Shown here in pieces: positions 42,909 to 53,995 of a stretch of DNA of 64,000 nucleotides (position 1 is its first letter; each line of letters opens with the position of its first letter). Where the stretch lies: NCBI GenBank assembly GCA_963920525.1, contig OY986435.1, positions 269,991,574 through 270,055,573 of the forward strand, written 5' to 3'. The position numbers were made by a program, and so were the translations under genes. Origin of the DNA: Dichetophora obliterata. Its lineage: Eukaryota > Arthropoda > Insecta > Diptera > Sciomyzidae. The notes below the pieces were generated by a model. The model saw only the letters and a list, made by a program, of their open reading frames with translations, was not told where the DNA came from and made no database searches.

Positions 42909-43744
42909 GTTTTTAAGATTAAGTAAATATTAAAATTATTTTGAATTTTTAAAAAATGTTTTTCGTTCCCTTTCTTTGAATTCAATTAGCTCACCGCAAG
43001 GGATGTAACCCCCAGCCAACAAAATATTCCAAAACTTTTTATGATTAAAGTTCAATTACTTTTCTAACGGTAGCTCAAACTTAAAAATCAACATGTTTTT
43101 TATTATTTCAGAATTTAAAAACATTTAATCGAGAAGTGTAAAAAGAAGTAAAATAAGGAAGTGGTGTAATAGCACAAAAGTGTGGTATTTTTTATATTGG
43201 TGTTGGTTTACGCAAATACAGAAATATTTACACTGGGCCGTATTCGGTTGCATCGTAAAAGAAGGCCCAAACTGTTAATGTTTTTTCTTGTACATTAAAA
43301 TATTATAATGTATTTCCACACCACCCTTGAGGTATACAAATTGGTGCTTTACCGATTTTTTTTTAGGTGTTCGGTTCCCCAGTAGGCCTATTTCACCCGA
43401 AAGCAAAAAAGAATATTAGTAAAGAATATAAAAAGATGTGTATTGGCAATAAAATTAATATGATAACAGATATCTACTTGTTTTATATTAATTTATATAA
43501 AAAATGCATGCATTAACTTTTATAATAAATAAAAATTAAAAAATTTATAAATTATTATATTTCTATAAAAAATAAATGAATTAAAATAATAAATGAATAC
43601 AAATGAAATAATTTCTTTTTAAACTCCTTTGAAATGAATAGTTTTATGCAATTTTTACCTATTTGTTGGTTTTTCATTAGTATTTTTAGTTATATAAAAA
43701 TACCTTGTTTTTAAAAATAATTCAATTATATATTTAACTACAAT
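42909..43744. other. Non-coding, no recognisable feature
   Basis: AT-rich spacer. 43240-43330 has tgggccgtattcggttgcat, perhaps another decayed end of the CAGCCCTATTC type. Confidence 0.35.
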
Positions 43745-44809
43745 ATTCAGCCCTATTCCAGAATCCGCCGTTGCGTAAATTTACTTTCGGACTCGTAATA
43801 TCGTATTCTGCAGTCCGAATCAGTACACCGTATTCGAACATTCGTAGCATTGCTATTCCATAATCCGAACGCATCAACTTTTGATAGCTGTTTTTCGGAT
43901 TTTTTCACGAAAGCTTTGCCTCGACGTGTTTGTTTACGACAAAAGAAAAAAAATTGAATTTTTATAGAATTAGGTCGCAAAATAAAACATTTAATTAATT
44001 TTTGGTAAATATAGGTAAAATATTATTTTTAAACCTGTGAATATGTAAGTTGAAATTTATTAATTGCATTTCCTACATTTCGTAATCCATTTCCAAAGGG
44101 TTAATGTAATCTCGCAATATTCTTCGATGAATTTTCTTTGAATCTGTTTGTGAAAAATCTTCCTCTTATTGTGCGAAAATTGCAATTGCAATGAAATCCA
44201 TTTAAAATCACTGCTAAAAAATACAATGTGGATCAAAAACACTTCACGCCCATTTCAGATTGAGGTAACCTATCAGTCGCACTTACCATCTCCGATTTGG
44301 CTCAAAATTTGTTTTTAGGTTGGTTTTTTGTTGAGAAAACCAATTCCGGAGCTTAAAGTTTAAAAAATTAATTTTTCGGAGCCACAGCCATTTCGAATGG
44401 CAAAATGGGGCCTATTTTTAGACAACGTAGCTCAGTCAATTTAAATCACATTTTATTAACTAAGGTATCATTGGAATAGTTATTTTCTTTATTTTAAGGA
44501 TAAAATATAAAACTTTTAAGAAAATTGCTGTAAATTGACCCATTGTTAATTTCAAAGTTTAATGCTACAATTTTTTTTCAGTTTCTTTATTTTGGTTTTT
44601 TGTACGTTTTAATACCTTTCGAACGATATAAAATTAAGGTGTGCTCTTGAAGGGTTCAGAAGTTATGGCGTAAAACGTGCATTCCCAATGTGCACAAATA
44701 CGGATTCGGATCCGTTACGAACCCGTTACGAGTCCGTCAGTACACACTGCGCTTTCTTATGTTTCGACGGACCCGTTACGAACCCGTTACGAATCCGCCA
44801 AAAGAGTCT

Positions 44810-44895
44810 GAAACGCATTCGTATATGAAGTCCGAAACGGATTCGTATCTGAAGTCCGAAACGGATTCGTTCCTGAAGTCCGTTCTGAGTCCGAG
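44810..44895 (+). repeat. 24-bp tandem repeat, first array (about 3.5 units)
   Basis: Unit tctgaagtccgaaacg + gattcgta, in frame, so it would be read as repeats of SETDSYLK. Units differ by single bases. Confidence 0.85.
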
Positions 44896-45280
44896 GCGGA
44901 TCCGAAAAAATGAAAAAAGCAATTCGTATTTTTGAGAGGAATCTTATGTTTCGACGAACCCGTTACGAATCCTTCAAAAAAATTTCCACTACGTTAACAT
45001 AAAAGACAGTCTTAAATTTGTTTTACAATTTTTTATTTTATTTTCAGTAGATTAGGGATACGAAATACAATTGTGTACTCATTTTTGTTGTTATTTTTAT
45101 TTTTATTATACATTGATATAATTTTAAATTTCCTTCTTTAAAATGTAATATGTAGAATGTAAGAACTGAATTAGCCAAAAAATAAAAAAATGTTGAACAT
45201 ACATAAACATTATTGTCCCTTTTTGAATAAGAACTATTTTTAAAAAACTAGTCCGTTGTGAGTTCGTATTATTTAAAAAA

Positions 45281-45462
45281 AGAGTCTGAAACGGATTCGT
45301 ATGTGAAGTCCGAAATGGATTCGTATCTGAAGTCCGAAACGGATTCGTATCTGAAGCCCGAAACGGATTCGTATCTAAAGTCCGAAACGGATTCGTATCT
45401 GAAGTCCGAAACGGATTCGTATCTGAAGTCCGAAACGGATTCGTAACTGAAGTCCGTAACGG
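45281..45462 (+). repeat. 24-bp tandem repeat, second array (about 7.5 units)
   Basis: Same unit as the first array; single-base variants (aaatggattc, gaagcccgaaa, tctaaagtcc) mark individual copies. Unequal exchange is the likely origin. Confidence 0.88.
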
Positions 45463-45989
45463 AGAGAGGAATTTCATACGAAAAAGGATCCGTTCCGGAT
45501 GCGAAACGCAATCCGTTTCGGACAAAATGTACGAAGAAGTGAGTTCGTTACGGATTCGTAACGGATCCGTTTGGCACACTTGGTTGTTAAAGAATTTCCA
45601 ATACAAATTCAACTAGCTATCAAAGCTTTACAGCATACATTTGTTCAAAATTAGGCGATCGCTTACAGCAGCTTGTGTTTTTGTGTGTATGTGTTTTAGT
45701 TTTTGCAAAACACGAGTTTATAATAGAAAACAATTTGTATGGCGGGAAAAGCAGGCGAAATAGCCCAGTGGGCAAAAGCAGGTCTTTGAAGCGCTTCTAG
45801 CAGGCCATCATATGGATTTCTTAGCCCTTCCGTGCTCGTTTTCAAGCCCATAAGCTTTTTTATATGAAACGAGAAAATTTTCTAGGCCTTCCGCTCTCGC
45901 GACTCTAAAGAAGCCTGCTAGAAGCCCTTCTTTAGAATGTACATTAGAAAGAAAAGCAATATAAATATCAATTTGAAATAAAAAAACTT

Positions 45990-46150
45990 TTGACAAATTC
46001 TAGTTTTGAACCATCGTCCTCTCAGCTGGCGGTCTGGCATCTTACCAACTCGTCCACCTCTGCTGTTAATAAACTTCAGCTTATTTTGCATCATTACAAA
46101 CGAAAGTAAGTTTTCGGGAGCGCGGGTTCGCAACCCAGCTCGGCCCAAAA
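45990..46150. repeat. tRNA-like fragments
   Basis: Two pieces with pol III B-box shape: on the minus strand around 46010-46065 (gtggacgagttggtaagatg ... gacgatggttcaaaac), and on the plus strand gcgggttcgcaacccagc at 46121-46138 followed by an A-run. A third, ctgggttcgcgtcccaac, is at 46334-46351, also before an A-run. They suggest tRNA-derived SINE pieces. Confidence 0.4.
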
Positions 46151-47635
46151 AAAAATTTTTTTTTGTATTTTTTTTAAAATCTACATTTTTTTACAAAATT
46201 TTCTGTCCATATAAAATTTTTTTTGGAATTTTTTTGTAAATTTCTTCATACAAAAATAATAGAAAAGACTTAGAATTTTTCCATATAAAAGTTTTCATAT
46301 AATGTGATATGCAATGTGTTAGATTTCGGAGACCTGGGTTCGCGTCCCAACACGGACAAAAAAAAAATAATTTTTTTTGTTTTTTCTTTAAGATTTGATT
46401 TTTTTAAAATTGATCTGATCATTTATAATTTTTTAAAAATTTTTTTAAAATTTTTTTTATATAAAATAACAGGAAAAGACTCCAAACTTTCAAAAGGTAG
46501 GCCTTACAGAAGCACTCATCAATGCAGCGATCATGGAAGGTATATTGACGCCAATAAGAGCACTACTAGCATGCATTCTTTTGCGTATCGCTAGCTAAAA
46601 TGCCCACTGGGAGACTACTTGCTGAGCATGTATGTTGTAAAGCAGTGTCGGACAGCTTTGCACACCTATACTTTCTCATCTTGAGTATGTATTCACGAGC
46701 GCTTTAAAGCTTACACTGAAAACAAAGTAGTGCTAAAGCGCTTTTTGCAGAAATCTTACTAGGCATTATGGGATATTTTTGCTCCGATTTGTATTGCGAA
46801 ATTAAATAAATAAGTAGTGGATGGAATGTCAAAAGGAAACAGACCGACAGACGGATAATATGAAATACAGATAAGCAGACGGAAATGTAAAAAGGCAGGC
46901 TAATAGTAAAAAACAAATATGTTTTTTTTGTGCTTATGTTGCTTATTATGATTTGCCAAGGCTAAACTGACAGCGTAAGATGCTTTCATTATACGCACTT
47001 GGAACTGATCACTATATGATATGATATGTGGAAATGCCGCTTTTAAATAATTAATTAATTTCTCCATCGCATGCCCCACAATTACCTTATATTGGCCTTT
47101 TATTGCATAATTTTAATTTTACCTCTTTGATGCAGCGCCATGCCAATATTTTTTAAAAATACAAAAATTTTTCATATATACTTCCAAAAATTTTGCATAC
47201 ATAATATTTTATACAGTGTAATCTTACGTTATATCTGTGGTGATGAGCAATAAAAGCTTAAGTCTTGTTTCAAAGTTTCCTGAAATCTTGCTTCAAAGCT
47301 TTCAATCGCCATATAAGTTATATGAAAGGGCCTTTTGTTTTTGCGTCATATCTTTGGCTAAGGTCATGCTAGTAGTTCTAGATTTTGTGTGTTCATAATG
47401 ATATATACGTGGAAGACAACTATATCAATAACTCAGTTCTGTCTTAAATCGACTTAAGCTATTATTGCTTATCGACACAAATATAATAAAATATATTCAA
47501 GGAACACGCAAGCGCAGATGTTATCTGCTTGACATTCGCTTGAACACTGAAGCTTTGATCATTCTGTAGGTGAGATGAATACATCCCTCCAGGAAAAATC
47601 GGAAGGCTTTCATCTTAAAGTGATAAATAAACATT

Positions 47636-47760
47636 CCCCACCGTATCTTTTGAAAGCTTAAGGGTAGTTTTGTATTTATATTGTTTCCCCACCGCTTATT
47701 TTGAAAGCTTAAGGGTAGTTTTGTATTTATATTGTTTCCAAACCGCTTCTTTAAGAATGC
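47636..47760 (+). repeat. 51-bp tandem repeat, about 2.4 copies
   Basis: ccccaccgNNtNttttgaaa, gcttaagggtagttttgt, atttatattgttt occurs twice (47637 and 47688) and a third start, ccaaaccgcttcttt, follows. Confidence 0.75.
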
Positions 47761-47837
47761 ATGTGGAAACTTTAATTTATTGTCAAGCAATGACAATAGA
47801 AAATATTAATATCATTGTTTTCTAGCCACTTATTGTA

Positions 47838-47909
47838 GAGTTCGATAGTCTAGTGGTAGCGCGCTCGACTCTCGCTCAGGGGTCCCGGGTTCGAATCCTG
47901 GCCGAATCC
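47838..47909 (+). tRNA. tRNA-like sequence, probably a pseudogene or SINE head
   Basis: 72 bases with a good T arm (ccggg ttcgaat cctgg), an A box (tagtctagtggtagc) and B box (ggttcgaatcc). The anticodon region, ctcga ctctcgc tcagg, pairs at only 4 of 5 positions including one G-T; if real, the anticodon would be CTC. The acceptor stem pairs imperfectly (gagttcg with ccgaatc or cgaatcc) and the D stem is poor. It lies inside the 5.24-kb element between two diverged repeat arrays. Not a convincing functional tRNA. Confidence 0.4.
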
Positions 47910-47919
47910 ATTTTCATAA

Positions 47920-48150
47920 CAAGGGGGAGGAATGTTTCCACATTAATTCTTAAAACAGGGGAGAGGACTGCTTCCAATTCACTTTATGGACAGCGGAGAG
48001 AAATGTTTCCACATGACTTTTTAACACAGCGGGGAGGAATGTTTCCCTCTAATGACATGCTATGTAAAAAAAGCAATGGAGTGTGCAACAAAGGGGAATG
48101 CTTCTTACATTCCATGGAATGTTTCCTGGTAACATCCGGGAATGCTCACA
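47920..48150 (+). repeat. Diverged tandem array of a ggggaggaatgtttcc unit
   Basis: About six units of 34-38 bp (gggggaggaatgtttccaca, ggggagaggactgcttcca, gcggagagaaatgtttcca, gcggggaggaatgtttccc, aaggggaatgcttct, tccgggaatgctcac). Inverse relatives (aaacattccccaccg) lie left of the tRNA-like sequence at 47630-47700. Confidence 0.6.
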
Positions 48151-49092
48151 TTTCCTGGTGGGATATTTTACTGCACAAACACAATCTCAAGTGTGCAAAG
48201 CTGCCCGACACTGTTGTAAAGCTTTGATAGCTAGTGGAATTTGTTTTGAAAATTATTTAACAGTGCACGTTTTACGCCATAACTTCTGAACCCTTCAAGA
48301 GCACACCTTAATTTTAAATCGTTCAAAAGGTATTGAAACGTACAAAAAACCAAAATAAAGAAACTGAAAAAAAAATTATAGCGTCTGTTGTTGGCATGGC
48401 ATTAAACATTGAAATTAAGTATGGGCCAACTTACTGCAAATTTTTCCAAAAATTTTTTATTTTTAACTTAAAAAAGACGAAATAACCTTTCCTTATTTAC
48501 GAAAATCGGATTTAAATTGACTGAGCTACGTCGTTTCAAAATACACCCTATTTTGGCCTTAAAAATGGTTCTAAAAAATTATAACTTCGGATTTGGTTTT
48601 CTTAGCAATGAACCAATCTAGAAACAAAATTTGAGTCACCTATGTATATCTAAAATGGGCGTTCAGTTTTTCAATTTTCTTTTCATTTATTTGTGTGCTG
48701 TTTGTTAAAAAGTATTGAGTTTAATGTAAAGTATTTAAATATTTATGCAACACTGTAACTATTACAAGCTGTCAAATAAAATAAAAATCTCTTCCCTTTT
48801 TGTTACTTCAACTGAACTGAAAACACGTTGTTTTAATTACACTGTTAATAAAATCAGTTGTTTTCGGATTCCCGAAAGTAAGTTCGAAAAGGGGAAGTTT
48901 CGTTCGGAATTAGGATTAGCGAATTTGTCGTATTCGTAGCGTAGCTTTACGTTCGGAATTTCGTTATGACGGATTCTGGAATAGGGCTGATTATAATGGC
49001 CGGAACACTTAATATGACCATCAAATATACTTTTAACTATCAGGGAGTGTTGTGTGTTTAACAGAATTCTATTATAATAAGTTTTATGCAAA

Positions 49093-50065
49093 ATGGACTT
49101 GCCTTTATCTAACAATTTTGTTTGTATGCTTAGCTCTTTTTCAGCAATAAAACAAGCGTCTTCAACCGATTTTGAAGAATTTTTCAAATACCCCTTTGAA
49201 GAATTTTTTTTTATTTTTAAAAAATTTTTTTTTAAAAGATCAAAGAACCAAGGCATGCGCCTTATACAAACAAGGTTTGAAAGGAAAGAGATAGATTATT
49301 TAGAGGGATTGATTGGGCATGATAATTATGATCGTTAAGAAAACAACTATCGCTATCGTCATTATCAACTATCCTTAAAACAACTCCTTGCCTTGATGAC
49401 ATTGACTCGAAATTATCTGATTTGACCGGGTTAGAACTACTTAAATTTAATATCTCTATGTTTTCCAGTTGTATGCAGTTACCTATTCCTTAATCTAATC
49501 TTTCATCTGATAAGCAATGTCTTATAAGCAGCTTTAAACTGCTTAACATAAGGATTATCATTATGTCCTAAGTGAGAACGCATCGAACTAAAAAAGAGTT
49601 TTAAATGTTCCTGATTAAGCTTATAAAATGGTATAAAAGGCAAAACTTCACCTGCTATAAACCTTGCATAAATAACTTTTATGTTTCTAGCACATGCTAT
49701 TATACCTATAAACCCTGCCTTTCTACGGCTGCTCACTACCAACTGACCATTTAGAATACGAAGCTGACTTATATATGCCACAAACTCTTCTTCAAATAAA
49801 ATTAAAGTACCTATATTTGCATTGCAATGGGCTTTTTCAAACCCGAATTTATACATACTTCTACTATTTAAAATATCAAAAGCATTATTCATATACCTAA
49901 TGAACTTTACTGTAGCTGCACTACCTTGCAAATCTGGAAATAGCAGTACTTCTCTACAAAAATCGAATGCATCTGCTACAGATTTACTCTCTACAAAAAT
50001 CGAATGCATCTGCTACAGATTTACTAAGAGCTTGCATAGCAAGCCTTATCTCCATTTTTTGATAA
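49093..50065 (-). pseudogene. P-element/THAP9-type transposase fragment
   Basis: The minus-strand ORF 50009-49503 (168 codons) and flanks match the C-terminal part of P-element-like transposases: SKSVADAFDFCREVLLFPD, GSAATVKFIRYMNNAFDILN, SSRRKAGFIGIIACARNI, LPFIPFYKLNQEHLKLFFSS, then MRSHLGHNDNPYVKQFKAAY. Upstream, MEIRLAMQALSKSVADAF begins at about 50065 in another frame because of a 37-bp tandem duplication (49952-49988 and 49989-50025). Downstream remnants (IVDNDDSDSCFLNDHN) run to about 49100. The THAP DNA-binding domain and the first catalytic Asp are absent. Dead copy. Confidence 0.85.
49952..50025. repeat. 37-bp tandem duplication
   Basis: Two identical 37-base units, ctctacaaaaatcgaatgca + tctgctacagatttact, at 49952-49988 and 49989-50025. 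The length is not a multiple of three, so it shifts the P-transposase frame and introduces TAA. Confidence 0.95.
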
Positions 50066-51616
50066 AAAAAATATATATGAGCATTTTTCAGCTTATTCCC
50101 TAAATGCAATTGCATCGTTTTCTTTCTGCATTTCATTTGAAATAATAACAAAATAAATACTCACATTTTACTACCGACAGGATCAATGTAAGGTACGCTG
50201 ACAGAAATAATCTGTGGCTAGAACATGAATTACCGATGAAATCATCTTCATAAAAATGTTTGGAGCAAACACGCGATCCTTCATTTATATCATTGGGTTC
50301 CAACCCTAAGGAACGAATCCATAATATTTAAATTTGCGAAATGAGCGGAAATCTGAAAAAATTAAAAAAAAATTTATTAAATCTCATTAACTATGCTGAA
50401 AACAAGAGCGCCCCAAAAATGTATTCAACAGTGAAAAATGACTGCGCCCCTGAAACAGTGTTTCTGTTTTGACAGATGTGGTTTGATCAAATTGGCGCGA
50501 AATACCCCTGGACTACTTAATTTGCAGTTTTAAAGCATTTCTAATAAGAAGTATATAAATTTCGAACACAAAAAAGTTTAAAAAATATCGTTAGAAAATA
50601 AATAAAGCGCTACTGTGTAAAAACCCCAACGATGTGGATATATTTACCTGTGGAATGAAATCGCACTGTTCTTTAATTTTCGGGAACTTTTACAGTTTTT
50701 AACCGCACAACTCATGTTGCAATTATTTTTGTGGTTGTTTTCTTTTAAATTGTCGCTTTTTCAGTGAAAAATGCTTTTTTTTTATTAAATATTTATTATA
50801 AAGTTAATCTACAATAAATTTTTAAGCACAAGCGGCTGGAGTTATCGGCATAAAAATGCTTTTAATTAAATTATTTTCGGCTATTTTACTGAGGAGTCTT
50901 ACAATCAGATGCCAGAGTTCTCAGTAATGTCAAAAAACACTCTCTGTCTCGCTCGCACAATTTAGGAATGTTGCGACAGTTCACGTACACTGTATTCACG
51001 TGCAACACCATTCTCTTATATTTTACTTCTTTGGAAATGTATATTAAAATGTTTATATAATTAAATGACTCTCGAGTAACACCGGTCATATCAACTATGT
51101 ATAATAAATCGTATTTTTTGCATACCTTTTAAACAACGTTTTAAAGTGTAATTCACACTTAGACTTGGCATAAAATGTCATATTTTTTGTGTAATTTTGT
51201 ACACAATTTTTACACAAAATTTGATAAAATTTTTAAAAAAATATAAACAATTTTTGACAAAAATAATTAATATCAGGGCTATTCACGATTCTTAGCTCTT
51301 TGCGGAACTCTTGTGCAAAAAAGCGCAATTGTAGCAAAAACGAGCTCTTTAATAACAAAATACACGTTCTGTCAAAATTGCGTACTTTTGCACATGAGCT
51401 CTGACTATGTCCTGGCAGTGGCGATGAGAGCAAGAGTGGCCTAATCCGAAAAAACAAGAAAAAAGAAAATAAATGCAGATTTAGCATTCCAACTGCATTC
51501 TATTGACATTGTGCATTAATTATGTTGATTTTCTATGATTTAAATACGAATTTCAAATGTTTGATAGTTTAAATCATTCTTGATTTTAAATACAAGTTCT
51601 AGTTGTTTGATAGTTT
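50066..51616. other. Non-coding, no recognisable feature
   Basis: AT-rich, short ORFs only. At 51530-51610 gatttaaatacgaNtttc... and gttgtttgatagttt are imperfectly duplicated just left of the LINE poly(A) tail. Confidence 0.4.
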
Positions 51617-52067
51617 TTTTTTTAGACTGAACCATCGCTCAGGGAATGCCCCCTATTAATGTGTAAGCATTGTGTTGATTCGGGAGATGGGTGATAGTAA
51701 GTTGGAGGGTGGATAGATGGAGAAGTGTCGGTGAAGATTTGTTTTAAATTTGCACAGCTCAAAACTGCCGGGAAACACACTCGCAGGAAGACTATTCCAC
51801 AACTTAACAGTGCGACCAAAGAACGAATTATCACGGTAATACGAGGTTCTATTAGGTTCTATTAGGCATCGATGCAATGGTAAAGAGGTGGGCTTGGACA
51901 GCTGCCCGAGTGGACCTGGGAAACACACGAGCTGGTGGCGTCAGGCCATGTATCTTCCTTGAACACTTCCCATGGTAATACCTATACAGAAGGCTTAGGC
52001 AACCTACATTACGTCGATGCCCAAAAGAGTTGAGAGAGGATGAAATACTTTCATCCCCTATCAAATA

Positions 52068-53011
52068 CAGGGTTGCCAATATTCGAAGCGCCCATTTTAT
52101 TTTTAAATAAATCAAAGAAACCACAATTTTTTGTCTGTTCGTCATGAATATCATTTAATTGGGTTCAAGTAGATTTGCTTACATTATTTCTTGAATATGA
52201 TATCTCGTAAATGGTCGCCATTGGCCTCTACGACATATTGTGCCCGTTTTGCAGCATTTTCCATGGTTTTCTTCAACATTTCGATGGGAATGGCGGTTAT
52301 TTCTTGACGGATGTTGGTTTTCAGCTCTTTTAGGGTCTTTGGCTTGTTGACGTAAACCTTTGATTTCAAATAACCCCACAAAAAGAAGTCTGGAGTTGTT
52401 AAATCTGGTGATCTTGGCGGCCAATCGAAATCACCATTTTTTGACATCAAACGGCCAGGGAACAATTGCTTAAAAAAATCGATTGTAGTGCGGCTTGTGT
52501 GTGGTGGCGCGCCGTCTTGTTGAAACCAGTAGTGCCTGATACGCTTTCGACGAACGATTGGCATGAACAAATTGTTTATCATATCGCGAAAACGCTCCTG
52601 ATTGACAGTAACTCTGTGGCCATTATCATCTTCGAAAAAGAACGGCCCAATGAGCATTTTAGCACAAACGCCGCACCAAACAGTGACTTTTGCATCGTGA
52701 AGAGGTACCTCTTGAATCTCTTGTGGATTTTCAGTGGCATAAATACGGCAATTTTGTTTGTTTACCGTTTTCTTGGAAGGCGCACTTTTCACTTTATTTA
52801 TTTTTTTGAAAGCACGTTGAGTTTTCACTATTGACTTGTTTTGTTGAATGTAAATTTCAACAATTTTAGAGCGTTCGCGTGGCTTGTACTGTTCCATTGT
52901 AAACATTTGCTTGGAATGACGCTTCAAACGCGGTATGTCATTAGTCGATTTGGCATCACTGCGGAAAGTTACAGTGTTGCCAGATGGGCGCTTCGAATAT
53001 TGGCAACCCTG
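52068..53011 (-). mobile_element. DD41D (rosa-type) mariner with internal deletion
   Basis: 944 bp with perfect 28-bp inverted ends (cagggttgccaatattcgaa, gcgcccat), flanked by TA at 52066-52067 and 53012-53013. One transposase ORF, 52927-52184 (247 codons): N-terminal MEQYKPRERSKIVEIYIQQN and TQRAFKKIN, then an abrupt jump (SAPSKKTVNKQNCRIYATEN) that removes about 100 residues, including the region of the first Asp. Then WFQQDGAPPH, WPPRSPDLTTPDFFLWGYLK and KSKVYVNKPKTLKEL. Counting from QQD to TTPD leaves 41 residues, the DD41D spacing of the rosa group first named from Ceratitis rosa. Non-autonomous because of the deletion. Confidence 0.92.
52184..52927 (-). pseudogene. Mariner transposase, internally deleted but in frame
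   Basis: The reading frame stays open across the deletion, so it may be expressed as a defective protein. Helix-turn-helix N-terminus is shortened; second and third catalytic Asp are kept. It runs on the same strand as the LINE it interrupts. Confidence 0.8.
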
Positions 53012-53995
53012 TATATCGCACGACGTTGAATTCGGTCCAGAAGCTCCAAATAAGATCTTGAAGCCCCTGCCAAATGTGCGAATTGTACTCCATTTTCGGC
53101 CTAATATATGAGGTGCAGATCATGCGAAGATCAGCTGAAGTGAAATATTTTTTGCACTGTTTTAGAAAACCTCGGCACTTGCCCGCTTTTTTCGACACAT
53201 CGAAAATATGATCATACCAACGAAGATCAGATTGAATCGATATGCCCAGAACGTCAAGAGCGGCTGATTCCACAAGATCCACACCATTCATAATGAGAGG
53301 AGCTAAAGGGCAATTCACTCGCTTGTGGGTTAACAGACAACACTGGGTCTTGCTTGCATTGAACTCTACTCTATTAGCAAGACCCCACTCGGAGATTTTT
53401 TGTAGATCATTAAGAAGTGTGTCATTCATATTTTGCCTTTTTCTCTCAATCTCCATAGAGCTTGGGCGTTTTTTGAATGAATATGAATGACAAATGCTGC
53501 TGTCGTCCGCAAACGAATGTATTGGGTTATGCGTCAACGACAGAAGGTCGTTGATAAAAACCAGAAAAAAGGTTGGCGATAAAACTGAACCCTGCGGTAC
53601 TCCTGCGTTGATGGCGTGCTTCTCGGATGAAATACCCTCAACTACGACTCGAACCGTTCTGTCCTTGAGAAAACACGTGATCCATCGAGCAAAGTTACCA
53701 CCAAAACCATATGCAGCAAGTTTTGCCACGAGCGCTTTATGCCACACTCGGTCGAACGCTTTTGAAACATCCAGAGCAACAACCCTGCTGTCGCCGAAAA
53801 AGTGAAGGCATTTATTCCATTCTTCGGTTAAGAACGCCATAAGATCACCAGTAAAGCGAGCCCTACGGAAACCATATTGATGGTCACTGAGCAGTTGGTT
53901 GTGCTCCAGATAGTTCATAACGTTGATGTTTATTACGCTCCCCATAACTTTGGAAAGCGTAGAGCATATCGCAATGGGTCGGTAGTTTGCAGGGT

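Larger units (their letters stand above)
44684..45583. mobile_element. Nested element with GGATCCGTTACGAA ends and satellite core
   Basis: Left end caatgtgcacaaatacggat ... cggatccgttacgaac, right end the inverse (ttcgtaacggatccgtttgg, cacacttg). Between them lie two arrays of a 24-bp unit. Long open frames on both strands here are products of the 24-bp period, not genes. Confidence 0.65.
43748..48989. mobile_element. 5.24-kb composite element with long inverted ends
   Basis: Both ends read cagccctattccagaatccg (inverted at the right), and the same 3 bases, att, flank it (43745-43747 and 48990-48992). The inverted ends continue, with gaps, for about 0.7-0.9 kb: the block with gcccatttcagat and caaaatttgtttNtagNttgg (44255-44340) matches 48590-48665 inverted, gacgtagctcagtcaattta (44425-44450) matches 48510-48535, and cataacttctgaacccttca (44650-44670) matches 48279-48299. 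The middle holds a nested element with 24-bp repeats (44684-45583), tRNA-like pieces and another repeat array (47600-48150). No transposase was recognised. The ends resemble the CAGCCCTATTCTG MITEs, so it may be a large non-autonomous relative. Confidence 0.7.
51617..53995 (-). mobile_element. Jockey-superfamily LINE, copy B, interrupted by a mariner
   Basis: Minus strand, poly(A) at about 51627-51617, 5'-truncated near 53995 inside the reverse transcriptase (ANYRPIAICSTLSKVMGSV). Palm motifs LDVSKAFDRVWHKALVAKL, GVPQGSVLSPTFFLVFINDL and SFADDSS are present in a 329-codon frame (53945-52956), followed by NRVEFNASKTQCCLLTHKRV and LDVLGISIQSDLRW. The frame is cut at 53013 by the mariner. The rest (RNVGCLSLLYRYYHGKCS ...) resumes at about 52067 and matches copy A at 17978-18787, with one extra frameshift. 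Confidence 0.9.

Noticed and set aside
44810..45462. 24-bp repeats considered as a CRISPR array
   Set aside because: Units are head-to-tail without spacers, and the genome is eukaryotic.
45124..45612. A 162-codon ORF (minus) and overlapping ORFs on both strands rich in TNPFRTSD or SETDSYLK repeats
   Set aside because: They are open only because the 24-bp satellite unit contains no stop in several frames; no unique protein sequence flanks them.
47838..47909. A functional tRNA gene
   Set aside because: D stem and acceptor stem pair poorly; only the T arm and promoter boxes are good, so it is called tRNA-like.
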